NCBI GenBank assembly: GCA_028282725.1
Contig: JANQHF010000107.1
Location: forward strand, 62,001-126,000
Source: Saprospiraceae bacterium
GTDB lineage: Bacteria > Bacteroidota > Bacteroidia > Chitinophagales > Saprospiraceae
DNA length: 64,000 nucleotides
Reading direction: 5' to 3'
How positions within the stretch are numbered: the stretch's first letter is position 1; each line of letters begins with the position of its first letter. The notes beneath the pieces are model-generated. The model did not search any database. It saw only the letters and a list, made by a program, of their open reading frames with translations, and was not told the origin of the DNA. Shown here piece after piece: positions 9,303 through 20,000 of this stretch. A program made the translations under genes and the position numbers.

Positions 9303-9533
9303 ATCATCGTGCCGGACTCCTTTTTTCCTGAAATTTGCCTTGGAAGCTAACCAAACAAAAATAAAGTCCCACCTCATATGTAAATCCTTGTGTTTCAGGG
9401 GCTAAACTACGCAAAGAGCCGCAGTAATTATATTATAATTTTTGATAATACATCTCATAAAAGAAAGTGGTATGACTTTTGGTATAAAATATATAATCAA
9501 TTAGTGTAATACGTGCAAATACGGCTCACAAAT

Positions 9534-12500
9534 ATGCGCCTTCGTATGATCCTCCTTATGTTCAGGTCATTCCTGATCTTAGGATCTGTTTGCACCGTCC
9601 AACAAGGTATTCAAGCCCAATGTGCTCTGAACTCCTTTGTTCCCCCGGACACCTTGAGATTCACAAATAAGCTTGGAGACTGTATGATCCGTGCATCTGA
9701 AGTCCTGGACAGTCTAGGTCTTGAAAACTGTAATCAGGTGCAGCTCATCCCATCGGGACCCTATGCAGTCGGAGATACCAGATCTGTGGTAGTCTATGAT
9801 CGGGACAAAGATTCGATCTATACCCCATTCATTCTCGTCAGCACTCCTATGGACATTACTCAGCTCAGTGGAGTGAGTAAGAATCCCTCCGGAAAGCTCT
9901 TTATCGAATTTCCATTGGGAGCCGGAGAATGTACAGCCACGAAAAATATGCTCCTGGATCAATTAAATGTGGACAGCAGCTCTATTGTGCGTTCACAGAT
10001 CCAATTGATCCAGGGAGCTACAAGAATTACGGATTTTCCAATCAATGATACCGTGCACCTGGACGCCATAATCTGTGATGGAACTGTTTTTTACGAAAAT
10101 ATTGACGTCCTGTTCAAACCAACCGCAGGTACTTTTTCCGGAATTATGAATTTCGAAATTGGCCTGACCACTTGCCCGGTTTCTATTGAGGATGTCCTTG
10201 ATAGACTGGGCTATGACGTCAATACCTGTCCGATCAGCAGGTTTTCCATTTCAGATTCGGGTCCTTTTAATTATGGAGAAAAGTTCATTGATTTTATCCG
10301 CCTGGATGGATATGACGTCCTGGTAAATTCGATCATCCAGGTGACGTCTTTCACGGGGTGCAACATTAGTGATATGGATTTTGGGGCACTTGACCAGGGA
10401 AAATGTGCTTTAAACGAATTCGACATTATTGAGCGATTGGGACTGACAACGATAGGCTGCCCATTTGAAAATGTACGCCTTGAACCTCCCGGTCCGTATG
10501 AATCTTCCCCGGTCAGGATCCAAAAGATCATTATTGGAGGACATATGGCATGTACCAATTCTTTTGATGTTGAGTTTCTTCGTGATACGACGACTTCAGA
10601 ACAAGGTGCTTTGATTTGTCACCAGGATCTGAACATTGCCATGGGGCCTGATTGCCAGGTACGAATGAATGCAGATGTCATTCTGGCTGAAGGAAACTAT
10701 TGTTACCTGAATTATTTCATCGAATTGTCTTATGCAGACGACCCGGCCAATGTCATTGCCAGTGGACATGAGGTGGTCATCTCTTCACCTGGTATTTATA
10801 GTCTGGTTATTTCCAATCCTACAACTGGAAATTCATGCTGGGCGGAATTTACGGTAGAAGATAAATTCATAGAGGACATTCGCTGTGTGCCGGATACGAT
10901 CTGGTGTTATGAATCACTTGATCTCCTACCGGATTATGATACTACAGGTGGGGGACCCGATTTTCCTTATCTGGGTCCCGGCATAATTTATACCCCGACG
11001 GGGATTCAAGGGGAGTACAATGTCTCAACTGCTACACTATGTGATGTAGCTTTTGCTCGTTATGAAGATGATGTTATCGATTTTTGTACCAACGATTTCA
11101 AAGAGATTATTGACAGGCTTTGGACCTTCCGGGACAACTTCGGGAATATCGATACCTGTATCCAAAAGTTGTATGTCCGAAATACCACCATCGACCTGAT
11201 TGAAAGATTTGACAGGCTTGAAGTGAATTGTCTTGATGACTTTGCATTTTTTGATGCCAATGGCCATCCTTCACCGGAATCTTCCGGATACCCCCTCATT
11301 CCCGGTAACAGAAATGCGGATATCTGCGGGACATTAAAAATGACATATACCGATGCCTCATTTCCTCTTTGCGGGAACGGTCAAAAGATCATCAGGAGAT
11401 GGGTGATCATCGACTGGTGTTCAGACCAGGTGATGGAACAAGATCAGACCATCCGAATCGAAGACAAGGAGGCACCGGTTCTATTGGAAATGTTAGAGGA
11501 TCTTTCCATAGATAGTGATCCTTTCGTCTGTGGTGCAACCAATATTGATTTGCCGTTGCCAAATTTTACAGACTGTAATCTGGATGAGGTTGATCTCGAA
11601 ATCCTTTATGAAACTTATAATGAACAGGGAGAGAGAATCGTAAAGTCCAATGGATCCAGCCTTTTGATCAACGAAATTTTGACAAACGATATCGTTTCTT
11701 CATTTCTCGTAGAATATGTCCTTACGGATCCATGTGGTAATGAGACGAGAGATTCCCTTACAATTACCATCAGCGACAACGAACCTCCTGTTGCCGTCTG
11801 TGATGAATACACCGTCATTTCAGTTGCTGGAAATGGTCAGGCTTCTGTCATTGCTAAGACCTTTGACGACTTAAGCGTCGATAATTGCGGGATTGCGAAA
11901 TACGAAGCTCGAAAACTGGATGGTGATTGCCACGTCTATGAATATTTCTCAGAACGAATCAAGTTCTGTTGTGCGGAAGTAGGAGATACGATCCTGGTAG
12001 AATTCAGGGTAACAGACCTGGCGGGAAACTATAACACTTGTATGGTCCTCGTGAACATTCAGGACAAGTTCAGACCTATTATCACGTGCCCACCGGATAT
12101 AACCCTGGACTGTGGTGTGGATCACAAAAATCTTGAAATGACGGGACGCGCAGAAGCAAGAGATAACTGTAATCCCTTCGAATTGACCTATGAAGATGAG
12201 GAAGACATAGACCAGTGTTACCAGGGCGAAATCAGGAGGACCTGGATCGTTCGGGACGCTGGCGGATTTGAAGAGACATGCGTACAAATCATAACCATTC
12301 GGGAAGACCGGCCTTTCGATATGGATCAGGCTATGTTTCCAGCGGATACAACGGTCATTGGTTGCTCTGCTTCTTTAGAGCCGGAATACGTCGGATCACC
12401 GAAGATCCTTACTACGAGTTGTGCCAAGGTAGATGCCACCTACAACGATCTCTATTTCTATGATGTGGAAAATGCATGTGTGAAAATTTTGAGAGAATGG

Positions 12501-14414
12501 ACAGTTATTGACTGGTGCCAGAGAAATGCAAGCAATTCCGGAATCTGGAAAGAGGATCAGATCATACGACTGATTAGTGAAACGGGGCCGTTGTTCCAAA
12601 ATGAGGACCTCCAGCGTACCTTTTGCATTGTGAACAGTAGTTGTTCGGCCGAAGTTTCATTGATTGGGAAGGCAATAGATGGTGATTTCTGTACACCTGC
12701 CCACGAATTGGATTGGTACTTCGAAATAATCAATGAAAGCGGTGTATCACTTGCTTCAGGTCCGGGAGCAACGATCAATGAGCAACTGGGGGCGGGACAA
12801 TATGCCATTGTGTTTGAAGCGATAGATGGTTGTGACAATACGACCTTTGACACGCTGAATATAGAAGTCATAGATTGCGCTCCGCCTGTAATTTCCTGTC
12901 CTGGTGTTCAACCTTCTATGGTTCTGGATCAAAATGGAGAAGCCGGCATGCATGTCAATGATATTGTCGATGTTTCTGTCCGTGATAATTGTGAGTCTTC
13001 TGATGACATACTTTTATCCTTTAGTAAAGTGGATACTGTGAATGAAATCACGATCACATGTGCCGATCTTGTAGATGGGTTCTTCAATCAGTTTGTCAAA
13101 TTATATGCAATTGACAGTCGTGGAAATATTGATTCCTGCGATTTGTTTGTGGAAGTGAGAGACAATAGTGATAAAATTTGTTCTACTGACCCGGGAGACT
13201 CTCTTTCCATTTCAGGGATCCTTATGACAGAGGAATTCAATGAAGTGGAAAACGTCGTGGTCACTCTCATGAGTCCGACATCTTCATCACAAATGATGAC
13301 GGGCGCAGACGGGACCTTTAAGTTTAGCCGGCTAAAATTAGGGCTCAACTACAACCTGGACTTTGAAAAAAATACCGGTCATGACGATGGAGTAACGACA
13401 CTGGATATTCTGACTACTCAAAGACATATTCTGGCCATAAAGAATTTTGATACTCCTTACCAAACGATCGCTGCAGATACAGACAATAATGGAAAGGTGT
13501 CAGTGATTGATCTCGTCAGGATGCGACGACTTGTTCTTGGGCTGGATTCAACATTCACGGCAAACGGACAACAAAGCTGGAGATTTGTAAAGGTTGATCA
13601 GGTCTTTGAAAATCCACAATCACCATTTCCTTTTGAGGATCATTTGGAGGTTATGACGCTGGATCACTCCTTGAAAAATATGGATTTCATGGCCGTAAAA
13701 ATTGGTGATGTCAACGGTACAAATTCGATTAGTTCAAGATTCAAATCTCATTCAAGGAATTCTTCTATGCCACTGATTGTGCGAAAAGACGCAAACAGAC
13801 TTCACTTTATTTCTTCAACAGATGTCGAATTAAGTGGCCTTCAATTAGCATTCGCTGATTTTGCGGATCATTCAGTTCAGAGAATAGAGGCCGCTAATCT
13901 CAATCTTGGTGAAGATCACTACAACCTGGGCAAACAATCCTTAAAAGTGAGCTGGACTGAGGATCAATTTGGAACATCCATTCAAAAAGGAGACATCTTG
14001 TTTTCAATCGTATTGAATGAATCTTCATCAGGAGACAAGTTCTTAAACTCGTTTAACGCTGAACAAAGTGAATGGATCAATTCTGCATTACAGTCATCAA
14101 GGATTATTTTTCAGGATTATTCATCTCCTAAAAGAACTACAAATCCGGCCATACATGCGCTTCAAAATTTCCCGAATCCTTTTACTGATTATTCGATCGT
14201 ACAATTCGAATTGAATGAACGATCATTTTTGGAAATTGATCTTTTGGACATCTCCGGAAGAAGAATTTCAAATTTATCAGGGTGGTATGCAAAAGGAAAG
14301 AATTCGATAACCATTAATAGCGCACAATTCAGAGATACTGCAGGGCTCTATATTCTGAAAATCAAAAACGAATTGCAAAGTACCACATTGAAGTTGAGCT
14401 ATGTCCGTCAATAG
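9534..14414 (+). CDS. Very large secreted HYR-like adhesin with dockerin-type repeat and T9SS sorting domain
   Basis: 1626 residues from the ATG at 9534; a GTG 21 bases upstream is a weaker alternative. The order is: signal peptide (1-29, cleavage after QGIQAQ); four tandem ~80-residue repeats, each opening with a Cys followed by a hydrophobic LD-x-LG helix and a GPY/GPF turn (about 50-350); a long Cys-rich series of beta-sandwich modules with HYR-like signatures such as DNEPPVAVCD and CPPDITLDCG; a dockerin-like calcium pair near 1280-1340 (ADTDNNGKVSVIDLVRMRR); and a C-terminal type-A sorting domain (LQNFPNPFTDYS...). It should be exported by Sec, passed through T9SS and attached to the cell surface. 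The function is probably adhesive; no enzyme domain is visible. Confidence 0.9.
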   Translation: MRLRMILLMFRSFLILGSVCTVQQGIQAQCALNSFVPPDTLRFTNKLGDCMIRASEVLDSLGLENCNQVQLIPSGPYAVGDTRSVVVYDRDKDSIYTPFILVSTPMDITQLSGVSKNPSGKLFIEFPLGAGECTATKNMLLDQLNVDSSSIVRSQIQLIQGATRITDFPINDTVHLDAIICDGTVFYENIDVLFKPTAGTFSGIMNFEIGLTTCPVSIEDVLDRLGYDVNTCPISRFSISDSGPFNYGEKFIDFIRLDGYDVLVNSIIQVTSFTGCNISDMDFGALDQGKCALNEFDIIERLGLTTIGCPFENVRLEPPGPYESSPVRIQKIIIGGHMACTNSFDVEFLRDTTTSEQGALICHQDLNIAMGPDCQVRMNADVILAEGNYCYLNYFIELSYADDPANVIASGHEVVISSPGIYSLVISNPTTGNSCWAEFTVEDKFIEDIRCVPDTIWCYESLDLLPDYDTTGGGPDFPYLGPGIIYTPTGIQGEYNVSTATLCDVAFARYEDDVIDFCTNDFKEIIDRLWTFRDNFGNIDTCIQKLYVRNTTIDLIERFDRLEVNCLDDFAFFDANGHPSPESSGYPLIPGNRNADICGTLKMTYTDASFPLCGNGQKIIRRWVIIDWCSDQVMEQDQTIRIEDKEAPVLLEMLEDLSIDSDPFVCGATNIDLPLPNFTDCNLDEVDLEILYETYNEQGERIVKSNGSSLLINEILTNDIVSSFLVEYVLTDPCGNETRDSLTITISDNEPPVAVCDEYTVISVAGNGQASVIAKTFDDLSVDNCGIAKYEARKLDGDCHVYEYFSERIKFCCAEVGDTILVEFRVTDLAGNYNTCMVLVNIQDKFRPIITCPPDITLDCGVDHKNLEMTGRAEARDNCNPFELTYEDEEDIDQCYQGEIRRTWIVRDAGGFEETCVQIITIREDRPFDMDQAMFPADTTVIGCSASLEPEYVGSPKILTTSCAKVDATYNDLYFYDVENACVKILREWTVIDWCQRNASNSGIWKEDQIIRLISETGPLFQNEDLQRTFCIVNSSCSAEVSLIGKAIDGDFCTPAHELDWYFEIINESGVSLASGPGATINEQLGAGQYAIVFEAIDGCDNTTFDTLNIEVIDCAPPVISCPGVQPSMVLDQNGEAGMHVNDIVDVSVRDNCESSDDILLSFSKVDTVNEITITCADLVDGFFNQFVKLYAIDSRGNIDSCDLFVEVRDNSDKICSTDPGDSLSISGILMTEEFNEVENVVVTLMSPTSSSQMMTGADGTFKFSRLKLGLNYNLDFEKNTGHDDGVTTLDILTTQRHILAIKNFDTPYQTIAADTDNNGKVSVIDLVRMRRLVLGLDSTFTANGQQSWRFVKVDQVFENPQSPFPFEDHLEVMTLDHSLKNMDFMAVKIGDVNGTNSISSRFKSHSRNSSMPLIVRKDANRLHFISSTDVELSGLQLAFADFADHSVQRIEAANLNLGEDHYNLGKQSLKVSWTEDQFGTSIQKGDILFSIVLNESSSGDKFLNSFNAEQSEWINSALQSSRIIFQDYSSPKRTTNPAIHALQNFPNPFTDYSIVQFELNERSFLEIDLLDISGRRISNLSGWYAKGKNSITINSAQFRDTAGLYILKIKNELQSTTLKLSYVRQ

Positions 14415-15616
14415 TCAGGATGAAAGAATTTCACGCAGACCGGGCTCGATAAATCATCCAATATGGCCGGTTGCTCCAATAGACCGTTTTGCTGATTGAT
14501 TCGAAATGAGACGAGGTTATCAGAATGCTGATTTGCAACAACAAGAACACTGTTATCAGGACTTATGGCAAAGTCCCTGGGAGTTAAACCAATCGCTGAT
14601 CGGTGACCCTGGGTCGTTAAATTGCCAGTAACGTCTACTGAATATATTGCAATGTTGCTGACGTCTCCTCGATTGCTGGCATATAGAAAGCGGCCATCCG
14701 AAGTGATCTTTATTGCAGCACAATCAATTCTCTCTATTTGATCATTTGGCACAGTAGACAATTCCTCTTTCATTTCATACTCGCCGGTATCATTCTGTTC
14801 AAAGGAAATGATCGTCCCACTCAATTCATTGAGTACGTAAATGATCGGAAGAGTGGGGTGCTCCACGAGGTGTCTGGGACCTGAACCGGGTGGTAAGCTG
14901 ATTTTTCGTTCAGTGGGTTGAAGCCGACTCCCTGACAGCTCGTGTAAGTGTATTGCATCCGTGCCCAAATCGCAAACTGCTATTTCTTGGCTTTTCAATT
15001 GAGTGATAAAGTGGGCATGTGGTTTGTTCTGGTTTTTATGAGGGCCTTGTCCGGAATATGCAAGGTTGGATTGCGCCGATGAAAGCTTTCCTTCAAGATT
15101 GAAAGCATAGGACGATACGCTTCCACCGCCATAATTGGCAACGAAAACGTAGGTCTGGTCTCTGTTGAAATCGACATGACAGGGAGCTCCTCCTTCCGCA
15201 GATTGAGAATTCACCCTGGTCAGATTCCTGTTTTCATCAACCAAAAAAGACGAAATCCGTCCATGAAGGAGATCATCAGAAGATCCGATCTCGTTGACGG
15301 CAAAAACGTACTTATTATTCCTGTGAATAGCCAGGTAGGAGGGATTGTTACCGCTCAGAAAGGAATTTTCTCTTTGCATCAGCCCCGTTTCAGGATTCAA
15401 TCTGACCTTGTGAATGCCCTCAGTAACGCCTGCGGCAGTATAGGATCCGATGAGCATCCATAAGTCATTTTCCGATGGCTCGAATGCTCCCTGTTGTTTC
15501 AATATAGTCTGTTGTTCCGCCTTGATTTGAGAATTGTTTTGTTCGGATCTCTGATTGCAAGCTCCCATCAGAATAGAGCCAAAGGCAAGTGAAAAAATAT
15601 AAAATTCAACTTTCAT
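14408..15616 (-). CDS. Lactonase-family (6-phosphogluconolactonase-like) beta-propeller lipoprotein
   Basis: 402 residues. The N-terminus is a lipoprotein signal with lipobox LMGAC (Cys20). It is followed by a seven-bladed propeller of the YbhE/Pgl lactonase family: WMLIGSYTAAGVTEGIH, NPSYLAIHRNNKYVFAVNE, GGAPCHVDFNRD, FVANYGGGSVSSY and GSGPRHLVEHP are family motifs. Cytoplasmic relatives hydrolyse 6-phosphogluconolactone; a lipidated envelope version more probably acts on another lactone, so the substrate is open. The 3' end overlaps the adhesin stop by seven bases, and the gene follows the DNA methyltransferase by 21 bp on the same strand. Confidence 0.88.
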   Translation of the reverse strand: MKVEFYIFSLAFGSILMGACNQRSEQNNSQIKAEQQTILKQQGAFEPSENDLWMLIGSYTAAGVTEGIHKVRLNPETGLMQRENSFLSGNNPSYLAIHRNNKYVFAVNEIGSSDDLLHGRISSFLVDENRNLTRVNSQSAEGGAPCHVDFNRDQTYVFVANYGGGSVSSYAFNLEGKLSSAQSNLAYSGQGPHKNQNKPHAHFITQLKSQEIAVCDLGTDAIHLHELSGSRLQPTERKISLPPGSGPRHLVEHPTLPIIYVLNELSGTIISFEQNDTGEYEMKEELSTVPNDQIERIDCAAIKITSDGRFLYASNRGDVSNIAIYSVDVTGNLTTQGHRSAIGLTPRDFAISPDNSVLVVANQHSDNLVSFRINQQNGLLEQPAILDDLSSPVCVKFFHPDY

Positions 15617-15637
15617 GGATCTAATGGTCTACATTCA

Positions 15638-16741
15638 TTAAGTATTCATCGTTATTTCCAGACTTTTCGAAATAATTTCAGCCAGCTCTTCTTTCTTCAA
15701 TTTCCTGTAGTTGACAATTACTTCATGTTCTGCTTCATTTTTTGAAATCGACTTGATCGGATAAATGGTCAATTGTTTCTCCTGGTTGGTCTTGACAGGC
15801 ATTTTCAAAAGTTCATTTTTATACCGGAAGAACAACATATTCTTATCGTTGACATTCTCCATATGTTTTCTGAGCCGGTTGATGTTGATTTGGTTGAGGT
15901 CAGATTTCAATCCATGCATAGTCGGTATCTTGAAGGAAGCATTCAGGAGATTTTGATCCGCATCAATATTGATGCTGTTTCTTCCAAAGGTCATTGCAGC
16001 AAGGGCGGTTGTACCCGTGCCGGAGAATGGGTCGAGCACAACATCGCCATATTGACTGTACATCAGGATGAGCCGATAGGGTATTTCGATGGGAAATGCA
16101 CCAGATCTTTTGCGCAAGCTGTCGATGTGCATCTTTTGGCGGGTGCCAATCACATCTGTCCATAGATCAGAAAACCATATATTTCGTTCTTCCCAAAACA
16201 CGGCACTATTACTTCGAATCATTTTCTCCTGAGGACTATGCAATCTTTTGCCTCTTTTTCTGAAGATGAGAATATGTTCATGTTCAAGGGTCACATAGGC
16301 ACCTCCAGGCAACATTCCCGAACCCATAAATTTGTTAGGTGCATTGGTGGGCTTACGCCAAATAACACTGGGCAGAACATCAAACCCCAGCTTGGAGAAG
16401 GCAGAGACGATCCGGCTATGATTGCTGAATAGTTGAAAATGATTTTGAATATTCCGGGTTGCATCTCCAACATTGATACAGGCAAACCCACCCGGTTTGA
16501 TAATAGTGTACAGCTGTTGCCAACATTGATCCAGAAGGCAGTGCATCCTTTCAAAGGCTTCCGCGCCTCTTCCATTTTGGATCAATCCATCAATCTCATC
16601 ATCGAATGAAGAATAAATTTGATCCCACATCTCAACCATGGGGTAAGGTGGAGATGTCACAACAAGATGTACAGACTCTTCTTCACAGGGAAGAGGACCA
16701 AAGGAGTCTGCCTCGAGATATGAATGATTCGTTTTCTTCAC
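15638..16741 (-). CDS. Orphan site-specific DNA methyltransferase (beta class, N4/N6 amino)
   Basis: 367 residues. The catalytic motif IV TSPPYP is near residues 28-33, and the AdoMet-binding motif I (LDPFSGTGTTALAA) comes after it near residue 238, the order of the beta class of N4-cytosine/N6-adenine methyltransferases; TSPPY is most frequent in N4-cytosine enzymes. The last ~90 residues are lysine-rich and match no catalytic motif I recognise. No restriction endonuclease, specificity subunit or Vsr lies next to it: the downstream gene is a lactonase lipoprotein and the upstream side is a 334-bp gap. It is therefore probably a solitary methyltransferase, either regulatory or a restriction-modification relic. 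Confidence 0.88.
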   Translation of the reverse strand: MKKTNHSYLEADSFGPLPCEEESVHLVVTSPPYPMVEMWDQIYSSFDDEIDGLIQNGRGAEAFERMHCLLDQCWQQLYTIIKPGGFACINVGDATRNIQNHFQLFSNHSRIVSAFSKLGFDVLPSVIWRKPTNAPNKFMGSGMLPGGAYVTLEHEHILIFRKRGKRLHSPQEKMIRSNSAVFWEERNIWFSDLWTDVIGTRQKMHIDSLRKRSGAFPIEIPYRLILMYSQYGDVVLDPFSGTGTTALAAMTFGRNSINIDADQNLLNASFKIPTMHGLKSDLNQININRLRKHMENVNDKNMLFFRYKNELLKMPVKTNQEKQLTIYPIKSISKNEAEHEVIVNYRKLKKEELAEIISKSLEITMNT

Positions 16742-17005
16742 GGCGCTAATATAAAGGATCGAAACTAGTTTGGACCGGTTCTCTTTCTGACCGTACCGGA
16801 CAGGGACGGTGTATGATCTTTTACATTTATTTTGATGAATTTATTGTCTCTAATATCGCGTATGAAAAGGAAGAGCTGATCATTCGAGGATCGAATAAAT
16901 AATCGAATACTGCTTGCCCCGGATTGGCCAGGTTTCAAAGAGGCTACCTGGGTCGTACCACATTGGAAGGATAGACTTAAAGATCTGAAATTATTTCAAG
17001 GTCCG

Positions 17006-17029
17006 GAATTCCTTTTTTGTCAGGAATTC
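17006..17029 (+). repeat. 8-bp inverted repeat in leader of propeller gene
   Basis: GAATTCCT at 17006-17013 and AGGAATTC at 17022-17029 form a perfect stem with an 8-base T-rich loop, 46 bp before the ATG at 17076. It could be a leader hairpin or an operator. The rest of the 16742-17075 gap holds nothing else I can support. Confidence 0.5.
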
Positions 17030-17075
17030 GCAGAGTCCATCCAATTCACTACCTTTTCTATCAAAAGCAAAATCA

Positions 17076-20000
17076 ATGAAAAACACTGCTTATTTCTTTG
17101 CCTGTATCCTACTTTTTTTATTTGATCAAGTTTCAATCGCGCAGGAGATTGAAGGCATTCCTGAATATTTTTACGCGAACATGGAATGGAGGAATATCGG
17201 ACCGAACCGGGGTGGCCGTTCCCTGGGATGTACCGGAAGTCCTGGCAGGCCACTTGAATATTATTTTGGAGCCACTGGCGGAGGCTTATGGAAGACAGTG
17301 GACGGTGGAAATGAGTGGTTCCCGGTCACGGATGGTCAGGTGACCTCTTCCTCTGTCGGAGCGGTTGCGGTGGCAGAAACCAATCCGGATATTGTCTTTA
17401 TTGGAATGGGTGAAGTCCAGCTGAGAGGAAGCATCACGCAGGGTGACGGTGTTTATAAATCATCTGACGGAGGGAAGACCTGGAGACATCTTGGTCTTAA
17501 AGAAACACAGGCAATTGCCCGGATAAGAATTCATCCGACTAATCCGGATATTGTATATGTAGCTGCCTTGGGACATCCTTATGGTGACAATGAGGAAAGA
17601 GGAGTATTTCGTTCGATGGATGGGGGAAATACGTGGGAGAAGGTCTTATATGTTAGCGATAAGGCAGGTGCCGTCGATTTGATCATCGACCGGACCAATC
17701 CAAAAGTCATCTATGCAAGTACATGGCAGGTATATCGGAAGGCATGGAAAATGTGGGGAGGTGGGCCAGGTTGCAAGCTTTGGAAGTCTCTTGATGGCGG
17801 AGATTCCTGGATCGATCTTACCGAAAATCCGGGAATGCCTGAAGGCCCGATCGGTAAAATCGGAGTCACGGTATCTCCCGCTGATCCCAATAGAGTCTGG
17901 GCCATTGTTGAAGCCAATAATGGTGGTGTGTTTCGATCAGAAGACGGAGGATGGACATGGAAGCATGTCAATGACGAACGCAAGCTCAGACAACGTGCTT
18001 TTTATTATTCAAGAATTTATGCTGATCCGTGGGACAAGGACATTGTTTATTGTCTGAATACTGGTTTATACAGGTCCAGGGATGGAGGGAAAACATTTGA
18101 CGAACAGATCAGGGTGCCGCATGGCGATAATCACGATCTCTGGATTGATCCAAATAATCCTGACCGAATGATCAATGCAAATGATGGTGGAGGAAATGTT
18201 TCTCTGAACGGAGGCAAGACCTGGACGGAGCAGGACTATTGCACCACCCAGTTTTATCACGTAACAACGACGAGCGATGTCCCCTATCACGTCGCAGGGG
18301 CACAACAGGACAACAGTACCCTGGCAATGCCAAGCGATGGCTGGGGGCATATGCAGGCAAGGGGGCCTAATCACGGGTGGTATTATGCCGTCGGTGGAGG
18401 AGAAAGTGGTTATATCACTCAGCATCCAACTGATCCTGATATATTCTATGCGGGAAGTCAGGGAGCCCTGTTGACAAGATATGACAGGAGCAATGGACAG
18501 ATTCGTGATATCCAGGTATATCCCAGGTTCTTTTCAGGTGATCCTGCCGAAGATCTTCCCGAGCGCTGGCAATGGACCTTTCCCATCATCTTTGCACCCC
18601 AGGATCCGGAGGTCATGTATACCTGTTCACAACACGTCTGGAGGACTACGAATGATGGACAAAGTTGGGAGAAGATCAGCCCGGACCTGACTTACGCGGA
18701 CCCCGAAACATTAGGTAAGACAGGCGGAATCATTACGATGGATATGAATGGACCTGAAATCTACGCGACGGTGTTTGCCTTGGCCCCTTCTTTTCATGAC
18801 ATCAATACCATATGGGCGGGATCGGATGATGGCAAGGTGCACATAACCCGTGATGGCGGAAAAAATTGGACGGACATTACACCTGAAGAACTTCCGAAGT
18901 TTTCGCGGATCAGTATCATAGACGAATCCCGGCATAGTCCGGGTACTCTATACCTTGCTGCCAACAGGTACCAGGTGGATGACAGGCTACCCTACGTTTT
19001 CAAAACAACCGATTACGGAAAGTCATGGATCAAGATCATTTCCGGTATCCGCGACGGACATTTCGCAAGAGCGATACGGGAAGATCACAGGAAAGAAGGA
19101 TTGCTTTTTCTGGCAACCGAACACGGTGTCTACGTGTCTTTTGACGCCGGATCATCATGGAATTCCATCCAATTGAACCTTCCTGATACACCTGTAAGGG
19201 ATCTTGTGATCAAGGATGATGATATAGTATTGGGTACACACGGAAGGGGATTCTGGATCCTGGATGATATCGGTCCGCTACGTGAAGTTTCTTCAAATGT
19301 GCTCAATGAGGAATGGACTTTGTTTCAGCCCTCCGATGCGATCAGGGGGATTAAGAATTCTATTGTGCAATATTACCTCAGTGAAATTGTCGATTCGGTC
19401 GCCATCGAGATTCTTGATGATTCCGGGAATTTAATAGAGCGCTTTATCGGTAGTGAGCCTGAATACAAAATCGACCCGAATATTCCTTGGTGGCGCAGAG
19501 GGGGGTCGTCAACGCCTACGACTGCACAAGGCTTAAATCAGTTTACCTGGGATCTGAGATACAAAGGTGCAACTGACTTTGAGGGCATGATCATCTGGAG
19601 TGCTCGTCCAACGAGAGGTCCTAAAGCATCGACTGGTAATTACCAGGTGAGGATGACAATAGGAGGCATATCAAAGACCAGGGATTTTGCGGTGTTGATG
19701 AATCCAAATCTAAAAGGGATAACAACAGGAGATCTGGATCAGCAATTCGAATTGGCGAGCAGGATACGGGATAAGACCAGTGAAACCAACGAAAAAGTTA
19801 TTGAAATCAGGGCGATCAAGAAAACAATTAAAGAAGCCGGAAATGAAGAGCTGACAAAAGCTTCAGAGGCCTTTATTGAAGAAATCTCAGCTATTGAGCA
19901 GGAATTGTACCAGGTAAAAAATCAGAGTAACCAGGACCCGCTAAATTTCCCGATCAAGTTGAATAACCGTTTTGCTTCCTTGCGTCGCAGCGTAGAAAAC

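Noticed and set aside
5006-14414. PorP/SprF and the HYR-like adhesin as one operon
   Set aside because: They are on opposite strands with the DUF3667-gatB-yggS genes between; a functional link is possible, a shared transcript is not.
15638-16741. Part of a restriction-modification or phage-defence island (BREX/DISARM-like)
   Set aside because: The neighbours are a lactonase lipoprotein and a BNR propeller; no helicase, nuclease, protease or phosphatase partner is seen.
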